NCBI GenBank assembly: GCA_024291935.2
Contig: CM044321.1
Location: forward strand, 59,142,985-59,206,984
DNA: 64,000 bases
Reading direction: 5' to 3'
Source: Okapia johnstoni
Lineage: Eukaryota > Chordata > Mammalia > Artiodactyla > Giraffidae
The translations under genes and the position numbers were made by a program. Positions 50,170 through 61,239 of the stretch are shown piece after piece. Under the pieces are notes generated by a model. It did not search any database and had not been told where the DNA came from. It saw only the letters and a program-made list of their open reading frames with translations. Position 1 is the stretch's first letter; every line of letters starts with the position of its first letter.

Positions 50170-50650
50170 CCTCCCTCCTCAAGTCTAGAATTCTCTGGCT
50201 GATTTTCAAAGCATTCTGTGACCACACACCACTAATCAATTACTCCACTTCACCACGTCCCGTACTCTCCAAAATATCTGCACTATAGACAGAGTCAGCA
50301 ACATTCTCTGATACTCAGGAACAGTTCTCCATCTGGTTTTAGCCCCCATTTAGCAAACATCTGAAATGCCCTCCACCCTTCTACAGCTGTTCAAGTTCCA
50401 TCTGTCCCCCAAGAATCCTCATAACCCCCTCTTCATTGCTGGTGAGCCCACATGCTTTGCTGTGGCTCAGCCTTATCCACTGCCGTGTTATGTTTTTCTA
50501 ATTATTTCTTATGTGTGGGCCTTTTCAAATTTGATTGTACACATTTTAAGAATAAGCAGTGATGGTATTCTTTCCTATATTCATTCTGCAGAGCACCTTA
50601 CACAGTGTGGAATGTGAATGATCCTCTACAAATGCTTGTTGATGATGGAA
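50170..50650 (+). repeat. L2-like fragment
   Basis: Layout of the L2 3' region: 'ctgttcaagttccatctgtc', 'ctaattatttcttatgtgtg', and the end 'gatcctctacaaatgcttgt' + 'tgatgatgg' (equivalent of the 'aaatgtttgttgaatgaatg' end). Confidence 0.5.
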
Positions 50651-51699
50651 AGAAATAACCTGGAGTACAGGTGAAGAGGCACCTTCCCCTGCATCATTGG
50701 CCCCCAGAGCCTTGGTCGCCTTGGTCCTGCTCAGGTACCACTAGCATCTCTTATGTTATAAGCTCTTATGAGGACTGATGGCCAAACTTTCTTGTTTTCT
50801 TCCTCAGTGTCCTTCTTTCCTTGTTGCAGATTCTGAGTAGATCAGTAAAGATCAGTAAAGAGTAGATCATAAAGATCAGGTCTATAGAGTTGGCGGACAG
50901 AATCTCAAATTTCAAAGGACATCTGTGACATTGGTAATCCCTTCTAGTTCCAAGTAGGCTAGGATCTAAGCTGTTTCAGCAAAGCTCTTATTCTCAAAAT
51001 CCCCAGGCAGTCCTGAATGTCTTACAGAGATCTGAAATTATTTCTTATGTCTAATCTAAACATTATTATTATTATCTAAACAATAATCTAATCTAAATTA
51101 TTTCTTATGTCTAATCTTATGTCTGACTGCAACTGTAGTCCTTTTCCTTTATCACAACCCTAAGGATTGATAGAAATAGAGACTAGGGTTTTCTTTACTG
51201 AAAACCCATGTCCATACCCTAAAACTGATTTTTTTAAAAAAATGTATTTGTCAGGCTATCTTCTTTACAACATGAGATGTGCCTTCTCAGTCTTTATATC
51301 ATATCTATAAATGCTACCTGTTTAGTGTAGGTGGAGACTTGAAGTGTGCCCTGACTCGCTCCTTATTGGAATAGCCAAGAGGGGATCTGGAGGGCGAATG
51401 AGAGGCGTGGCCTCAGTGAGGCTTAATTTAGTAAATAATTTAATAACTAGCAGGAATTTGGGCACAGAAGATGAAGATCAATGAGTAGTCACTTCACCAA
51501 GACATTCTAAGAATTCATAGAGTATCAACAAATTCTTGATTCTTGAGAAATTATTTGGACTCGATAAGTTGTCCTTGAAAGGTTTAAAACCTTTAGATAA
51601 AACTATCTTCATAAGCCAAAGGAAATCATAATTAATACTCACTGATGAATTTTCCTTTCATAATTATTCTACAGCAATTATTCTAATTTTTAGACTTCA
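50651..51699. other. Non-coding interval with local duplications
   Basis: A 23-base direct repeat aaattatttcttatgtctaa+tct at 51035-51057 and 51095-51117 (60-base period) and a short 'agatcagtaaagatcagtaa' repetition near 50838-50880. No gene is seen. Confidence 0.5.
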
Positions 51700-52190
51700 G
51701 AAAATTTGCTTATTCATCCACTAACAAGAATTTACTGAGCATTGATTATGGACCAGACTCTGTGCTGTGTGGAAATAAGACAAGATAGACGGGTCCCTGC
51801 CCTCATGGGCCTTAACACACCTCAAGGAAATCTGTTGTCACAGGGACAAGTTTAATTCGTTCTGTGACAAGGGCTCTCCAGCACACTCTTCCTCTTCTTC
51901 ACACGTGTGCTTCCTTTCTTCCTTCAGGGTCTCAGTGAAACTGTCATATTCTCCAAGAATCCTCTCCCCACCAGCAATTCTCTGGTCCAGCTCAGACCCC
52001 TGACTTAAGATGCTGTCACAGCTTACTCCCATTTGGGTGTTTTTAGACAGTCTGTCATCCTAGCTAGACTAAGAGCTCCACAAGGACACAGAGCCTGTCT
52101 CTTTGTCATCTTTGCTGACCCTCACCAACATCTAGCACAGTGCCTGGCTCACAGATGGAACTTGACAAAATTGCTAAATGAGTGAATGAA
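51700..52190. repeat. L2/MIR-type fragments
   Basis: 51715-51815 ('aagaatttactgagcattga', 'gtccctgccctcatgggcct') and 52060-52190 ('agagctccacaaggacacag', 'cacagtgcctggctcacaga', 'gagtgaatgaa') match the usual L2 3' end wording. The sequence between them is unassigned. Confidence 0.6.
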
Positions 52191-52404
52191 CACGTGAGCC
52201 AAGAAGAGAAGGAGATCTAAGAAATGAGTTGGCTTTGTCCAGGAAAGGAGGACATGAGAGGAGTGCCAGATGGGAGTGGGAAGAGCTTCCTGGCAGACTG
52301 ACTGACACCCTGTGCCTGACTTTTGAGGCTGGAAGGAGCATGGCACGCTGCAGAGGCAGAAAGAAGACCAAGAGCCTGGAGTTGCAGGGACCTGGTAGTG
52401 GGCA

Positions 52405-52628
52405 GTGGCTTCCCTGGTGGCTCAGATGGTAAAGAATCTGCCTGCAGTGCAGGAGACCTGGGTTTGGTCTCTGGGTTGGGAAGATCCCCTAGAGGAGGGC
52501 ATGGCAACTCTCTCCAGGATTCTTGCCTGGAGAAATCCATGGACAGAGGAGCCTGGCGGGCTACAGTCCATGGGGTCGCAAAGACTCATACATGACTGAG
52601 CTACTAACACACACACACACACACACAG
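52405..52628 (+). repeat. Bov-tA SINE with (AC)n tail
   Basis: Head 'ggcttccctggtggctcaga', Bov-A body, then 'gactgagctactaacacaca' grading into a dinucleotide run. SINE tails often seed such microsatellites. Confidence 0.93.
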
Positions 52629-53966
52629 TGGTGGGCTGGGGTTGGTTCATCTTGGTTTTGAATGCCAAGCTGAGGATTTTAAATGTTAAAATTTTGAAAT
52701 GTTGTTGGAAACCACTGAAGGGATTTAGGCAAGGCATTGATTTGTTCAGGTTTGCACACCATCCACATCAGTGCTCAAAAGCATAAGTGGCTTGTGACTA
52801 CCCTAACAGAGAAAAACAGCTATAGAGCATTCCCATCATTGCAGAAAAATCCATTGGGTAACACTGTGGAAAAAACTGGCCACTCTTGCTGTGTGGTCAG
52901 TGCATTGGAGGGGACATTTCCGGTGTACGATAAAACTTGAACCTATCCAATGGCAAATCTAAGGACTTTTTGCAGTGGCAAAAAAATATATATTTAAAAG
53001 TACAACCTTGTTGAAAATGAATTCCGAGTTTTGAAAGGGCAACTTAACGGTTCAGAAAAGTACCAGTGCTTATATATTCATAAAACCAAGCTGTTCTCAA
53101 ACATTTTGAAAAACTTTAAAAACAGTTTTGAGATCCAGTTCTAAAATCTGCACTGTTTTCTAAAACAACTATATCTAAACATTGGTCTGGAGATAATGAA
53201 CAGAAATCTATTAGCAAATTTACTAATTAGGGTCATGTCTACACTTTTATGGAAACATTAAACATTTGTTTATTTGAAGTAAAGTCTCTTTAGTCAGCTA
53301 CCCATAAATACTGGGTGCCTGTCAGAAATGATGTACCCGAATTTCACATGTTTTACATTTCCTAATAGTGACCCAGCCCACACAATATTTTTATATGACT
53401 ACAACTGTCGTGAAAGCAGAGTATCTTATATATACATTGGCTTTTGATTAATGAGCTAATGGTGGTTCCCTGTTGAAAGTCATTAGGCCTTATGTGTGTC
53501 TAGCCAAAGCTCACTCAGAGTTGACAAAGATGTTGATTATGTCATCCACATGTTAGGGTGTAGCCAGAACGATCACATTACCGATTAGCCATGCTCTTTT
53601 AACTGTGCATCACAACCCATTACTAGGTTGTAAAATCAACTTAGTCGATGCTATCAGCGTTGAATAAGGAAAAGAAACCTAATAGCCTTGAATTAGAATC
53701 CACTGAACATTGATGTGCGTAAGTGTTGGTTTGTGAAACTTTTATTTGTATGTGTGTCTTTTGTGTGATGGTTCAGTCGTGCTGTAAAATATATTTCTTA
53801 TTGTGGATGACAGTGGAAATATTTTGAGCAACACTGGGCTTTTTTGTCATGTTTTTAGTTGCAACTATTCTTGATTGTTCTCCCTTTTTCCCTTTTCTTA
53901 TCCTTTATTATACCCTTTTAGCTTTCCTTGGTCAGCCCTCTGGAGCATCCTATTTTACCTCTTTGC
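52629..53966. other. Non-coding interval, mostly unrecognised
   Basis: 52640-52760 ('gaatgccaagctgaggattt', 'aaccactgaagggatttagg') and 53600-53840 ('gcatcacaacccattactag', 'gttgtaaaatcaacttag') resemble old interspersed repeats of unknown family. 52960-53590 shows nothing known. Confidence 0.4.
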
Positions 53967-54193
53967 ATGGCATATAAGGACTTCCCTGGTGGCTCAGACG
54001 GTAAAGCGTCTGCCTGACCCAGGTTCAATCCCTGGGTCGGGAAAATCCCCTGGAGGAGGAAATGGCAACCCACTCCAGTATTCTTGCCTGGAGAATCCCA
54101 TGGACAGAGGACCCTGGTAGGCTACAGTCCATGGGGTCTCAAAGAGTTGGATATGACTGAACAACTTCACTTTCTTTCTTTCTTTATGGCATA
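53967..54193 (+). repeat. Bov-tA SINE with 8-bp TSD
   Basis: Element 53975-54185. Flanks atggcata at 53967-53974 and 54186-54193. The head lacks the 'caatgcaggaga' part, a small internal deletion. The tail ends in (CTTT)n. Confidence 0.9.
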
Positions 54194-54279
54194 AGAGGTC
54201 CTCACTTCTCCATACTTGTCTCCTGCCTCTCTTCCCCTTGCTCATTTAGGTCAAGCCACACGGCCTTCTTTGCTATCCT

Positions 54280-54665
54280 GTAATGTGCCATGAAAGCTGT
54301 AGTCTGGAGGTTTTGCACTGGTTGTTTCCTGTGCCTCCCCTTCCCTCAGATATATACACACCTAACTTCCTTTTCTTCTTCAGGTCTTTGCTCAAAAGTT
54401 ACCTTCTTAATGAGGCTGACACTGACTGCTTTATTTAAAACTGCAGCCCTCCTTGTCCTCATGAGCCTCTTGCCCTGCTGTACTTCTTTCCTACACAGGA
54501 CTAGCCTCCTTCTATTGCACCATAGAATCTATTTATTATATGTGTGGCTTGTCTGTCTCCCTCCACTAGATGTAAAATCCAGGAGGACAGGCATTTTTAT
54601 TTATTTACTGATATAGCCCAAGGCACCAGAACAGTATCTGAAGCAGAGTAGGTATCAGTAATATT
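54280..54665 (+). repeat. L2 LINE 3' fragment
   Basis: 'ttcaggtctttgctcaaaag', 'ttaccttcttaatgaggctg', 'gtctgtctccctccactaga' and 'aaaatccaggaggacaggca' match the L2 3' end in order. Confidence 0.75.
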
Positions 54666-54742
54666 ATAGAATTAATTTAGATTTGCCCATGTAGAGACAG
54701 AGAGAGAGAGAATGAGAGAATGAGAGGGACCAAGCATCAAAG

Positions 54743-54985
54743 TAACCAGGAGATTGCATGCGTGCTTAGTCGCTCAGTCATGTCCGATACTTTTGCGACC
54801 CCATGGACTGTAGCTTGCCAGGCTCCTCTGTCCATGGCATTCTCCACGCAAGAATATTGGAGTGGGTAGCCATGCCCTCCTCCAGGGGTTGTCTTCCCAA
54901 CCCAGGGATTGAACCCGGGTCTCCTGCATTGCAGGCGGATTCTTTACCATCTGAGCCACTAGGGAAGCCCCTAACCAGGAGATTG
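54743..54985 (-). repeat. Bov-tA SINE with perfect 14-bp TSD
   Basis: Element 54757-54971, flanked by identical taaccaggagattg at 54743-54756 and 54972-54985. A purine-rich (GA)n tract lies just upstream (54695-54728). Confidence 0.95.
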
Positions 54986-55080
54986 TTATTGCATTATTAG
55001 GTCATTTCCTGCCTTTTATCAAAACCTTCTGAACACTGAAGTGTGTAATCACTTTTAAAGGACGATTGATTTATGAAGCT

Positions 55081-55215
55081 CTTAAAGAATTGTCGTTTAG
55101 TCACTAAGTTGTTTCTGATTCTTTTGTGCTCCCATGGACTGTAGCCCACCAGTTCCTCTGTCCATGGGATTCCCCAGGCAAGAGTACTGGAGTGGTACCA
55201 TTTCCTTAAAGAATT
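55081..55215 (-). repeat. Single Bov-A monomer with perfect 11-bp TSD
   Basis: Body only (55092-55204), flanked by cttaaagaatt at 55081-55091 and 55205-55215. No tRNA-like head. Confidence 0.88.
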
Positions 55216-55578
55216 AGGAATACTTAATAAACTAATGAAGAAGACTCTAAGTTTTCAGGAATGTTACACGGTCAATGTAACTACAAAAGTCAATATGAAA
55301 TTGAATACTATTCTGTAGAAGATGTACCAGTTCTTCCTTAAACAGTCAACCATTACTTATTTTTTCTTTTGAAAAAAATCAGGTGGAATTCACTTTACTA
55401 AGAAAATTGTTAATCTTTCGCAACAGATCAGCCATATTTAGCAATTGCATTTCCTATTTTTTGCTAGTTTGACAGAACGAATTAATAAAGTATCACATTA
55501 TTATTTGAAGAGTATTTTATTGGTAGGGAAAGAACAGCAGAAATGTACTGCTTAGATGTTATAAATAAATGTGTATCT

Positions 55579-55876
55579 TTTTGTTGTTCAGTCGCTCAGT
55601 CATGTCTGACTCTTTGTGACCCCAAGGATGGCAGCACTCCAGACTTCCCTGTTCTTCACCATCTACTGGAGCTTGCTCAAACTCTTGTCCGTTGAGCCAG
55701 TGATGCCATCCAACCATCTCATCCTCTGTCATCCCCTTCTCCTCCTGCCTTCAATCTTGCCCAGTATCAGGGTCTTTTCTAATGAGTCAGCTCTTCACAT
55801 CCTGTGGCCAAAGTATTGGAGCTTCAGCTTTAGCATCTGTCCTTCCAATGAATATTCAGGATTGATTTCCTTTAAG
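55579..55876 (-). mobile_element. BovB LINE 3' fragment (0.3 kb)
   Basis: Starts ttttgttgttcagtcgctca on the plus strand and ends at 'aggattgatttcctttaagc'. Antisense of the BovB C-terminal end. Confidence 0.9.
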
Positions 55877-56229
55877 CCTCTTAATTATGAGATCATCAGT
55901 AAAAGTTATCAGAACTAACCACAAGAGAACCAGAATGTTACTGTTTTAGCACCTAGGAGGAAGCACAGAGTTTAAAAAAAAAAAACTAGAAATGAATAAT
56001 ATTGCTATTATCAAGTTAAAAATATTAACTGAACAATTTTTAAAAATATATCAAAGTAGAAAGACATGATTAAAGGACAACTATGGTTAGATGTCAGTCA
56101 CCAATCTTTTATTTTTATTATTCTTCGTAGTTGTAATCATGCCCTCTATACAAGTTTGTATCCTGCTTTTGAAAATTAATATTTAACTGAAAAATAGCCA
56201 ACATTTTGGCATTTCTCCATTTTTCCTTG
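55877..56229. other. Non-coding interval
   Basis: AT-rich. An A homopolymer lies near 55974-55984. Nothing is recognised. Confidence 0.4.
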
Positions 56230-56434
56230 TCAGGTAAGGTGAAAGTGAAAGTTGCTCAGTTGTGTCCGACTCTTTGCAACCCCATGGACTATACAGTCCA
56301 TGGAATTCTCCAGGCCAGAATACTGGAGTGGGTAGCTTTTCCCTTCTCCAGGGGATCTTCCCAACCCAGGGATCGAACCCAGGTCTCCCACATTATAGGC
56401 AGATTCTTTACCAGCTGAGCCACAAGGGTAGCCC
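56230..56434 (-). repeat. Bov-tA SINE
   Basis: Plus-strand reading from 'gtgaaagtgaaagttgctca' to 'gagccacaagggtagccc'. A possible short TSD is ccttgt at 56225-56230 and 56433-56438. Confidence 0.9.
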
Positions 56435-56601
56435 TTGTGGGATGTAACTTAAAAGATATATCTCAAAAACTCTGCACTATAAAAAATATTAAAAGCACAT
56501 ATAAAAGCAAAGTAGGAATAAATAGAACATCAAGTTACTGAAATTTTCTGAAGTGATTGCTTACACTCCCAGGAAGCAAAATATGTTAATCATTGGACTG
56601 T

Positions 56602-56747
56602 CTGCTTCACTTGTGGAGTAGGAAATGGCAACCCACTCCAGTGTTCTTGCCTGGAGAATCCCAAAGATGGAAGAGCCTGGCGGGCTACAGTCCATAGGGT
56701 CACAATGAGTCAGACACGACTGTGCGACTGACCTGCTGCTTCACTTG
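56602..56747 (+). repeat. Single Bov-A monomer with perfect 12-bp TSD
   Basis: Unit 56614-56735 begins tggagtaggaaatggcaacc and ends 'actgtgcgactgacctg'. Flanks ctgcttcacttg at 56602-56613 and 56736-56747 are identical. It has no tRNA-like head. Confidence 0.9.
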
Positions 56748-58299
56748 AGTGTGGCATCCTAGCTATAGGTTGCAAAAGTAGCTTTTGGAGCTTAAATTGC
56801 CTGAATTTTCATACTACCTTAATTTTACATAAATGTATGTAAAATGATAGTACGCACACACGGAGAGGAAATGTGTAAACACGGTGTCAAGCCCAAGTTT
56901 AGCCCAAGAACGACCTGCAGTTGATCAAGCAGATCCAATACTCAGTTGCAGGAGGCAGAGCACAAGCCATGGGAAGTCAGGGTGTTGAGTAGGAGGGGGT
57001 TGGGAGGAAGCTTGGGAGGGTTGGGCTCTGGTTGGGTGACCTGGGCAGGGTCTAAGGACTCAGGAATCCACTCTGGCTCTGGTGCAGTGAAAAAGCAGGG
57101 CAATTCCACCATTGGTGTCTCCTCTACAGGGAGGGGAAACTGGGGGAGAATGAAGCTGTAATTACAAAGAAGTAGCAGTCACTCATTTCAGCCAGGAAAG
57201 GAGGTGTTCAGTATTTTTTGGGTCACCCAGTGACCTGTTTTTGTCTTTGCTTCGCCCAAATCGTGAAGCAGCCTTACTCTCTCATTTTATCGTGGTCTCA
57301 GGGCAGCCTTGTCTGAGGCCGGTATGGTCCTGGGAGAGTCACAGGATCCAGGGGGGCAGCTTCTGAATGTCTGGGGCTGCTCTTCTTTCTCTCTCAATAG
57401 CTTCAGTCATTCTTGTTCTATAACTGGCAGATCTCACAGTTTTATATGTGGGTATTTGCATATAAAATATGCAGCCTTTTGCAAAAAGTACGATCCTGTT
57501 GGGTTGGATAAGAGAGTGAATATAAGAGGAAATATTATCCCCAGAAAGAATAGCTCAGTACTACTCCTCAGTCTCCCATCTAAACAGTTGGCCCTTTCGA
57601 GAGCTGATGCCCTTCTCCTCTCCATCTTTTGCTTGGGTACCATGTTGCCTTCCTTGTTATCCCTAGATGAGTGCTTGGCAACAGGACAAAAACACAGCAA
57701 CAATCCTTTCTCAGGATAAAAGTGATGATAACTAGGATTTTCATTCTTATTTTGTTTCGAAAGAAGAATTCCCATAAGTGTTTAATAATTTATAAGAGGA
57801 AAAAAATTTTATTTCATTATTAGTTCAAACTCTCTGTTCTAATCACCACTAACCATTGCTAGAGGTCACTGGACTCTGAACTGTCTTTAAAATTTTTTTC
57901 CCCAGTTCTTTTTTTTCTTCCACTAGAAAACGAACATTTCTTATTTCTGATATTTAGAGGAGTTTTTTGTGTTTCCCTACTCAGAGGTATTAATGTTGCT
58001 GTTCCCTTCTTACTCCTTGGAGAATGACCTGTTGGTCTCTTTGTGTGTCAGTATAACTAGTACAAAAATTAGTTTATGGAATATTTTATGATATATTAAA
58101 TATAATCACTTTGTTCTTGTTTATAAAACTTAGGAATGCCACAAGCCACACTGACTTTTACCGTAACTGCTGCCTATCTATCCACATGCATGTTTATTCA
58201 AAAAGTATTGTGGGGCATTTGCTATGCGCCCATACAGCTGTGTTCCGGGCACTGGGACACTAAGGAAGGAGGAGGGGAGGCCAAGAGTCCACCGTCTAG
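56748..58299. other. Non-coding interval
   Basis: 56880-57330 is GC-richer than its flanks and may be an unrecognised LTR or other repeat. The 136-codon frame 57309-57719 and the antisense 113-codon frame 57434-57775 overlap each other and show no domain. Nothing is supported as a gene. Confidence 0.35.
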
Positions 58300-58465
58300 G
58301 TTGGAATTCCTGCTCTGCCACTGCTGGCTAATTAGTTGATCTTGTTAAAGTTTACATTCTTTCTCTGTAAAATGTGGGGATCACACTGCTACTTCCCCTT
58401 AAGGCTGCTGGGAGGACTGAAAGAATCAGTTACATGTTCACTGCCATGCTTGTCACAGTTAGTAT
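58300..58465 (+). repeat. MIR-like SINE
   Basis: 'gaattcctgctctgccactg', 'ttctctgtaaaatgtgggga' and 'ggctgctgggaggactgaaa' follow the MIR layout. Confidence 0.65.
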
Positions 58466-58705
58466 GCCGTGAAAGTCATCTCTTTCTATTTTTTTTTTCT
58501 TTTTGAGGATAAATTGTTGAGTTATTAGTTGCTGCCCTTCCTCAAGGAACTGACTGAAATCAGGCTCACTCCCTTATAAGGAGGCATCTCACTCATTCAT
58601 GGGGCGGGTGTTTGGAGAGAGGAAGAGGAGTCCTAATGAGAAGTGAGCCTGATGGGTGAGGGTCCAGGCTAAGTGGAGAGTGAGAGAAAAGGCAGAGTTG
58701 AGAGC

Positions 58706-58948
58706 TTAGTCCACAGTTGTGTGTGTGTGCATGTTAGTTGCTCAGTCATGTCCAACTCTTCGCGACCCCATGGACTGTAGCCTGCCAGGCTCCTCTGTCC
58801 GTGGGATTTCCCAGGCAAGAAAACTGGACTGGGTTGCCATTTCCTTCTCCAGGGGATCTTCCCAACCAAGGGATGGAACCTGGGTCTCCCGCATTGCAGA
58901 CAGACTTTTTACCATCTGAGCCACCAGGGAAGATTTAGTCCATAGTTG
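58706..58948 (-). repeat. Bov-tA SINE with 14-bp TSD (1 mismatch)
   Basis: Element 58720-58934, flanked by ttagtccacagttg (58706-58719) and ttagtccatagttg (58935-58948). A short (GT)n sits in its tail. Confidence 0.94.
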
Positions 58949-59183
58949 AGAGCGGCGCACTTCCAACATTAGGGACATAGTGTCAAGTGCTGGCAGAGAG
59001 CAGTTTCTTAGGACCTGCCAGACCGTGGTCAAGGTGGGGAGGGAGGGAGGCAGTGGAAACTGTCGGGAGGGGCACGTGAGGACCAGATCTCATGGGCCAT
59101 GTGTTCCAAGCGTAGGACCTTAGACTTTACCCTGAGGACAGCAGGAATCTGGAGCCCGTCTGGAACATCACCACCGGTACCCC

Positions 59184-59548
59184 TTCCAAGAAGGTTGTTG
59201 TTCAGTCACCCAGTTGTGTCAGACTCTTCATGACCCCATGGATTGCAGCACACCAGGCCTCCCTGGTGATGGCCCTCACCATCTCCTGAGTTTGCCCTAG
59301 TTCATGTCCTTTGCATCGGTGATGCCATCCAGCCATCTTATCCTTTGACGCCCTCTTCTTCTCCTGCCCTCAGTCTTTCCCAGCACCAGGGTCTTTTCTA
59401 ATGGGTCATCTCTTCGCATCAGGTGGCCAAAGTAGTGGAGCTTCAGCTTCAGCATCCGTCCTTCCAATGATTATTCAGGGTTTATTTCTTTTAGGATTGA
59501 CTGGTTTGATCTCATTGCTGTCCAAGACAGCAAGGGTTCCAAGAAGGT
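59184..59548 (-). mobile_element. 5'-truncated BovB with perfect 12-bp TSD
   Basis: Insert 59196-59536 begins ttgttgttcagtcacccagt on the plus strand and ends in BovB sequence 'tcattgctgtccaagacagc'. Flanks ttccaagaaggt at 59184-59195 and 59537-59548. Confidence 0.94.
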
Positions 59549-59956
59549 ACTTAACTAATTTTTTAATGGATAAATGAAATTGCATAGAGATGTTTGTTTC
59601 AGCACATTAAAAAAATAAATTTTTCATACTTGGACCTACAATGAACTATATTCTCATTCGCAGGACATAGTGACAGTCATCCACATGCCCCTCCAACCCC
59701 TCTTTTATTTGATATTTCTTGCCTTCTCATTCCTTATCCCATTCTTTTCCCATTTAAAGACACCCATTGCTTATGTGTTTGATATATAGCCCTAAATGTG
59801 CATGTATCCTTTTAAAAGATATGTTGTTTTATGTATTTTTAATTTACCGATTTTTTTTTCTGCCCTAAATCTTTTCTTACTTCTTTTTTTCTCTCTTGAT
59901 ATAAAGCATCCACATTGCCATGTGTACATTAGTTCACTATGTATACCTCTAGTTCA
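59549..59956. other. Non-coding interval
   Basis: AT-rich. Nothing is recognised. Confidence 0.4.
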
Positions 59957-60170
59957 TTGCTTGGCTCCGTGGGTAAAGAATCCGCTTGCAGTGCAGAAGA
60001 CTCAGCTTTGGTCCCTGGGTCAGGAAGATCTCTTCCTGGAGGAGGGCATGGCAACCCACTCCAGTATTCTTGCCTGGAGAATCCCATGGATAGAGGAGCC
60101 TGGCGGACTATAGTCTACAGGGTCGAAAAGAGTCAGACACGACTGAAGTGACTGAGCACACACTCCCACT
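59957..60170 (+). repeat. Bov-tA SINE
   Basis: Degraded head ('ttggctccgtgggtaaagaa'), Bov-A body and tail 'gactgaagtgactgagcaca'. Confidence 0.9.
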
Positions 60171-60184
60171 GCATAGTCCATATA

Positions 60185-60880
60185 TAGTAAACATTATAGC
60201 ATTGTTTAGAATAACAGTTTGAAATAACCTAAATATTGCAGGTTAAGGAATGGGCAAGTAACCATGGTACATTAGCGTGTGAAACAGCCTGTTTCCAGTG
60301 ATGGTTCTGGATGCCATGGGAAAGGTGTTTATGGCAATGTTAAGGGAGAAAAGCAGACAAAATAGTCTTTGCACTGTGAAAACAACCACATAAAAACACA
60401 TATTCAAACAGCCAACGGCTGGAAAGGATCAGAGAAAGATGAAAATAGCTGTAGAGCAATACCCCTCTGCTGCCTGCCCTAGAGCTGGCCTCTGGGTGCC
60501 CCTCCTCTACCAGAAAGGCTTCCTCTCTGCCAGGTGTGTCTTGCAGTCACCTTCAGTTGCATTTGTCTGCCTGCCCTGGTGGGAAATAGGATTGAAACAG
60601 AGAATCTTTTCGGAAGACAAGATGATCTAGTGCTGCAGCATTTAACTATCTTCAAGATTAAACAAAAAATGTTAAGTGCCTTAAGAGTTATGCATATTAC
60701 TCTTGCATTTATGCAAAATAAGAGTAAGACACAGGAACTTGTGTGTGAATGGAAAAATTCTGGAAGAACAAATAAGAGACTGTTAACAGTAATTTCCCCT
60801 GGGGAGGGGGATTGGAGATCTGGGGTAGCAGGGTGTCAAACTTATTCTTAAGTATGAGACATACACTTGGTACCTTTTCT
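60185..60880 (+). mobile_element. Ancient L1 3' region, fragmented
   Basis: 'gaaataacctaaatattgca', 'aaccatggtacattagcgtg', 'gccaacggctggaaaggatc' and later 'gttaacagtaatttcccctg' are L1M-type 3' UTR phrases. About 60460-60640 is a GC-richer piece that does not fit and may be a separate insertion. Confidence 0.55.
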
Positions 60881-61239
60881 AAAACCGTGTACGATTAAAA
60901 TTTTATTTTTGAGAAGTTTAAATACGTCAATATCGTGACTCTGACTTTGTAAACATCGCTTTTAAAGTCTTGACTTTTAACTCGTTACAAATCAACGTCT
61001 TCCGAAACAACAAATGTACATTTTGGGCCTCAAACTGTGCCCTTCTTAGGAGTAATGAGGACTAACCCCAATTTGAGGTCTGCTTTGCATGCATTTTGTC
61101 ATGAATCACAAAGCACACCAGATTCTGGCATTAATTCCAACGCAGAATGCAAGCGCTATCCAGAAACGTTGACAAGGAACAGCAGCATGAGGATTCCGAT
61201 GTGACGGTTCTTGTCCTCAGGATGGATGTGCGCCAGGCT
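60881..61239. other. Non-coding interval upstream of a CpG island
   Basis: No repeat is recognised. It may include distal promoter sequence of the gene starting near 61.7 kb. Confidence 0.4.

Noticed and set aside
57309..57775. Overlapping sense and antisense frames of 136 and 113 codons
   Set aside because: They are complementary to each other and show no domain, signal peptide or splice context.
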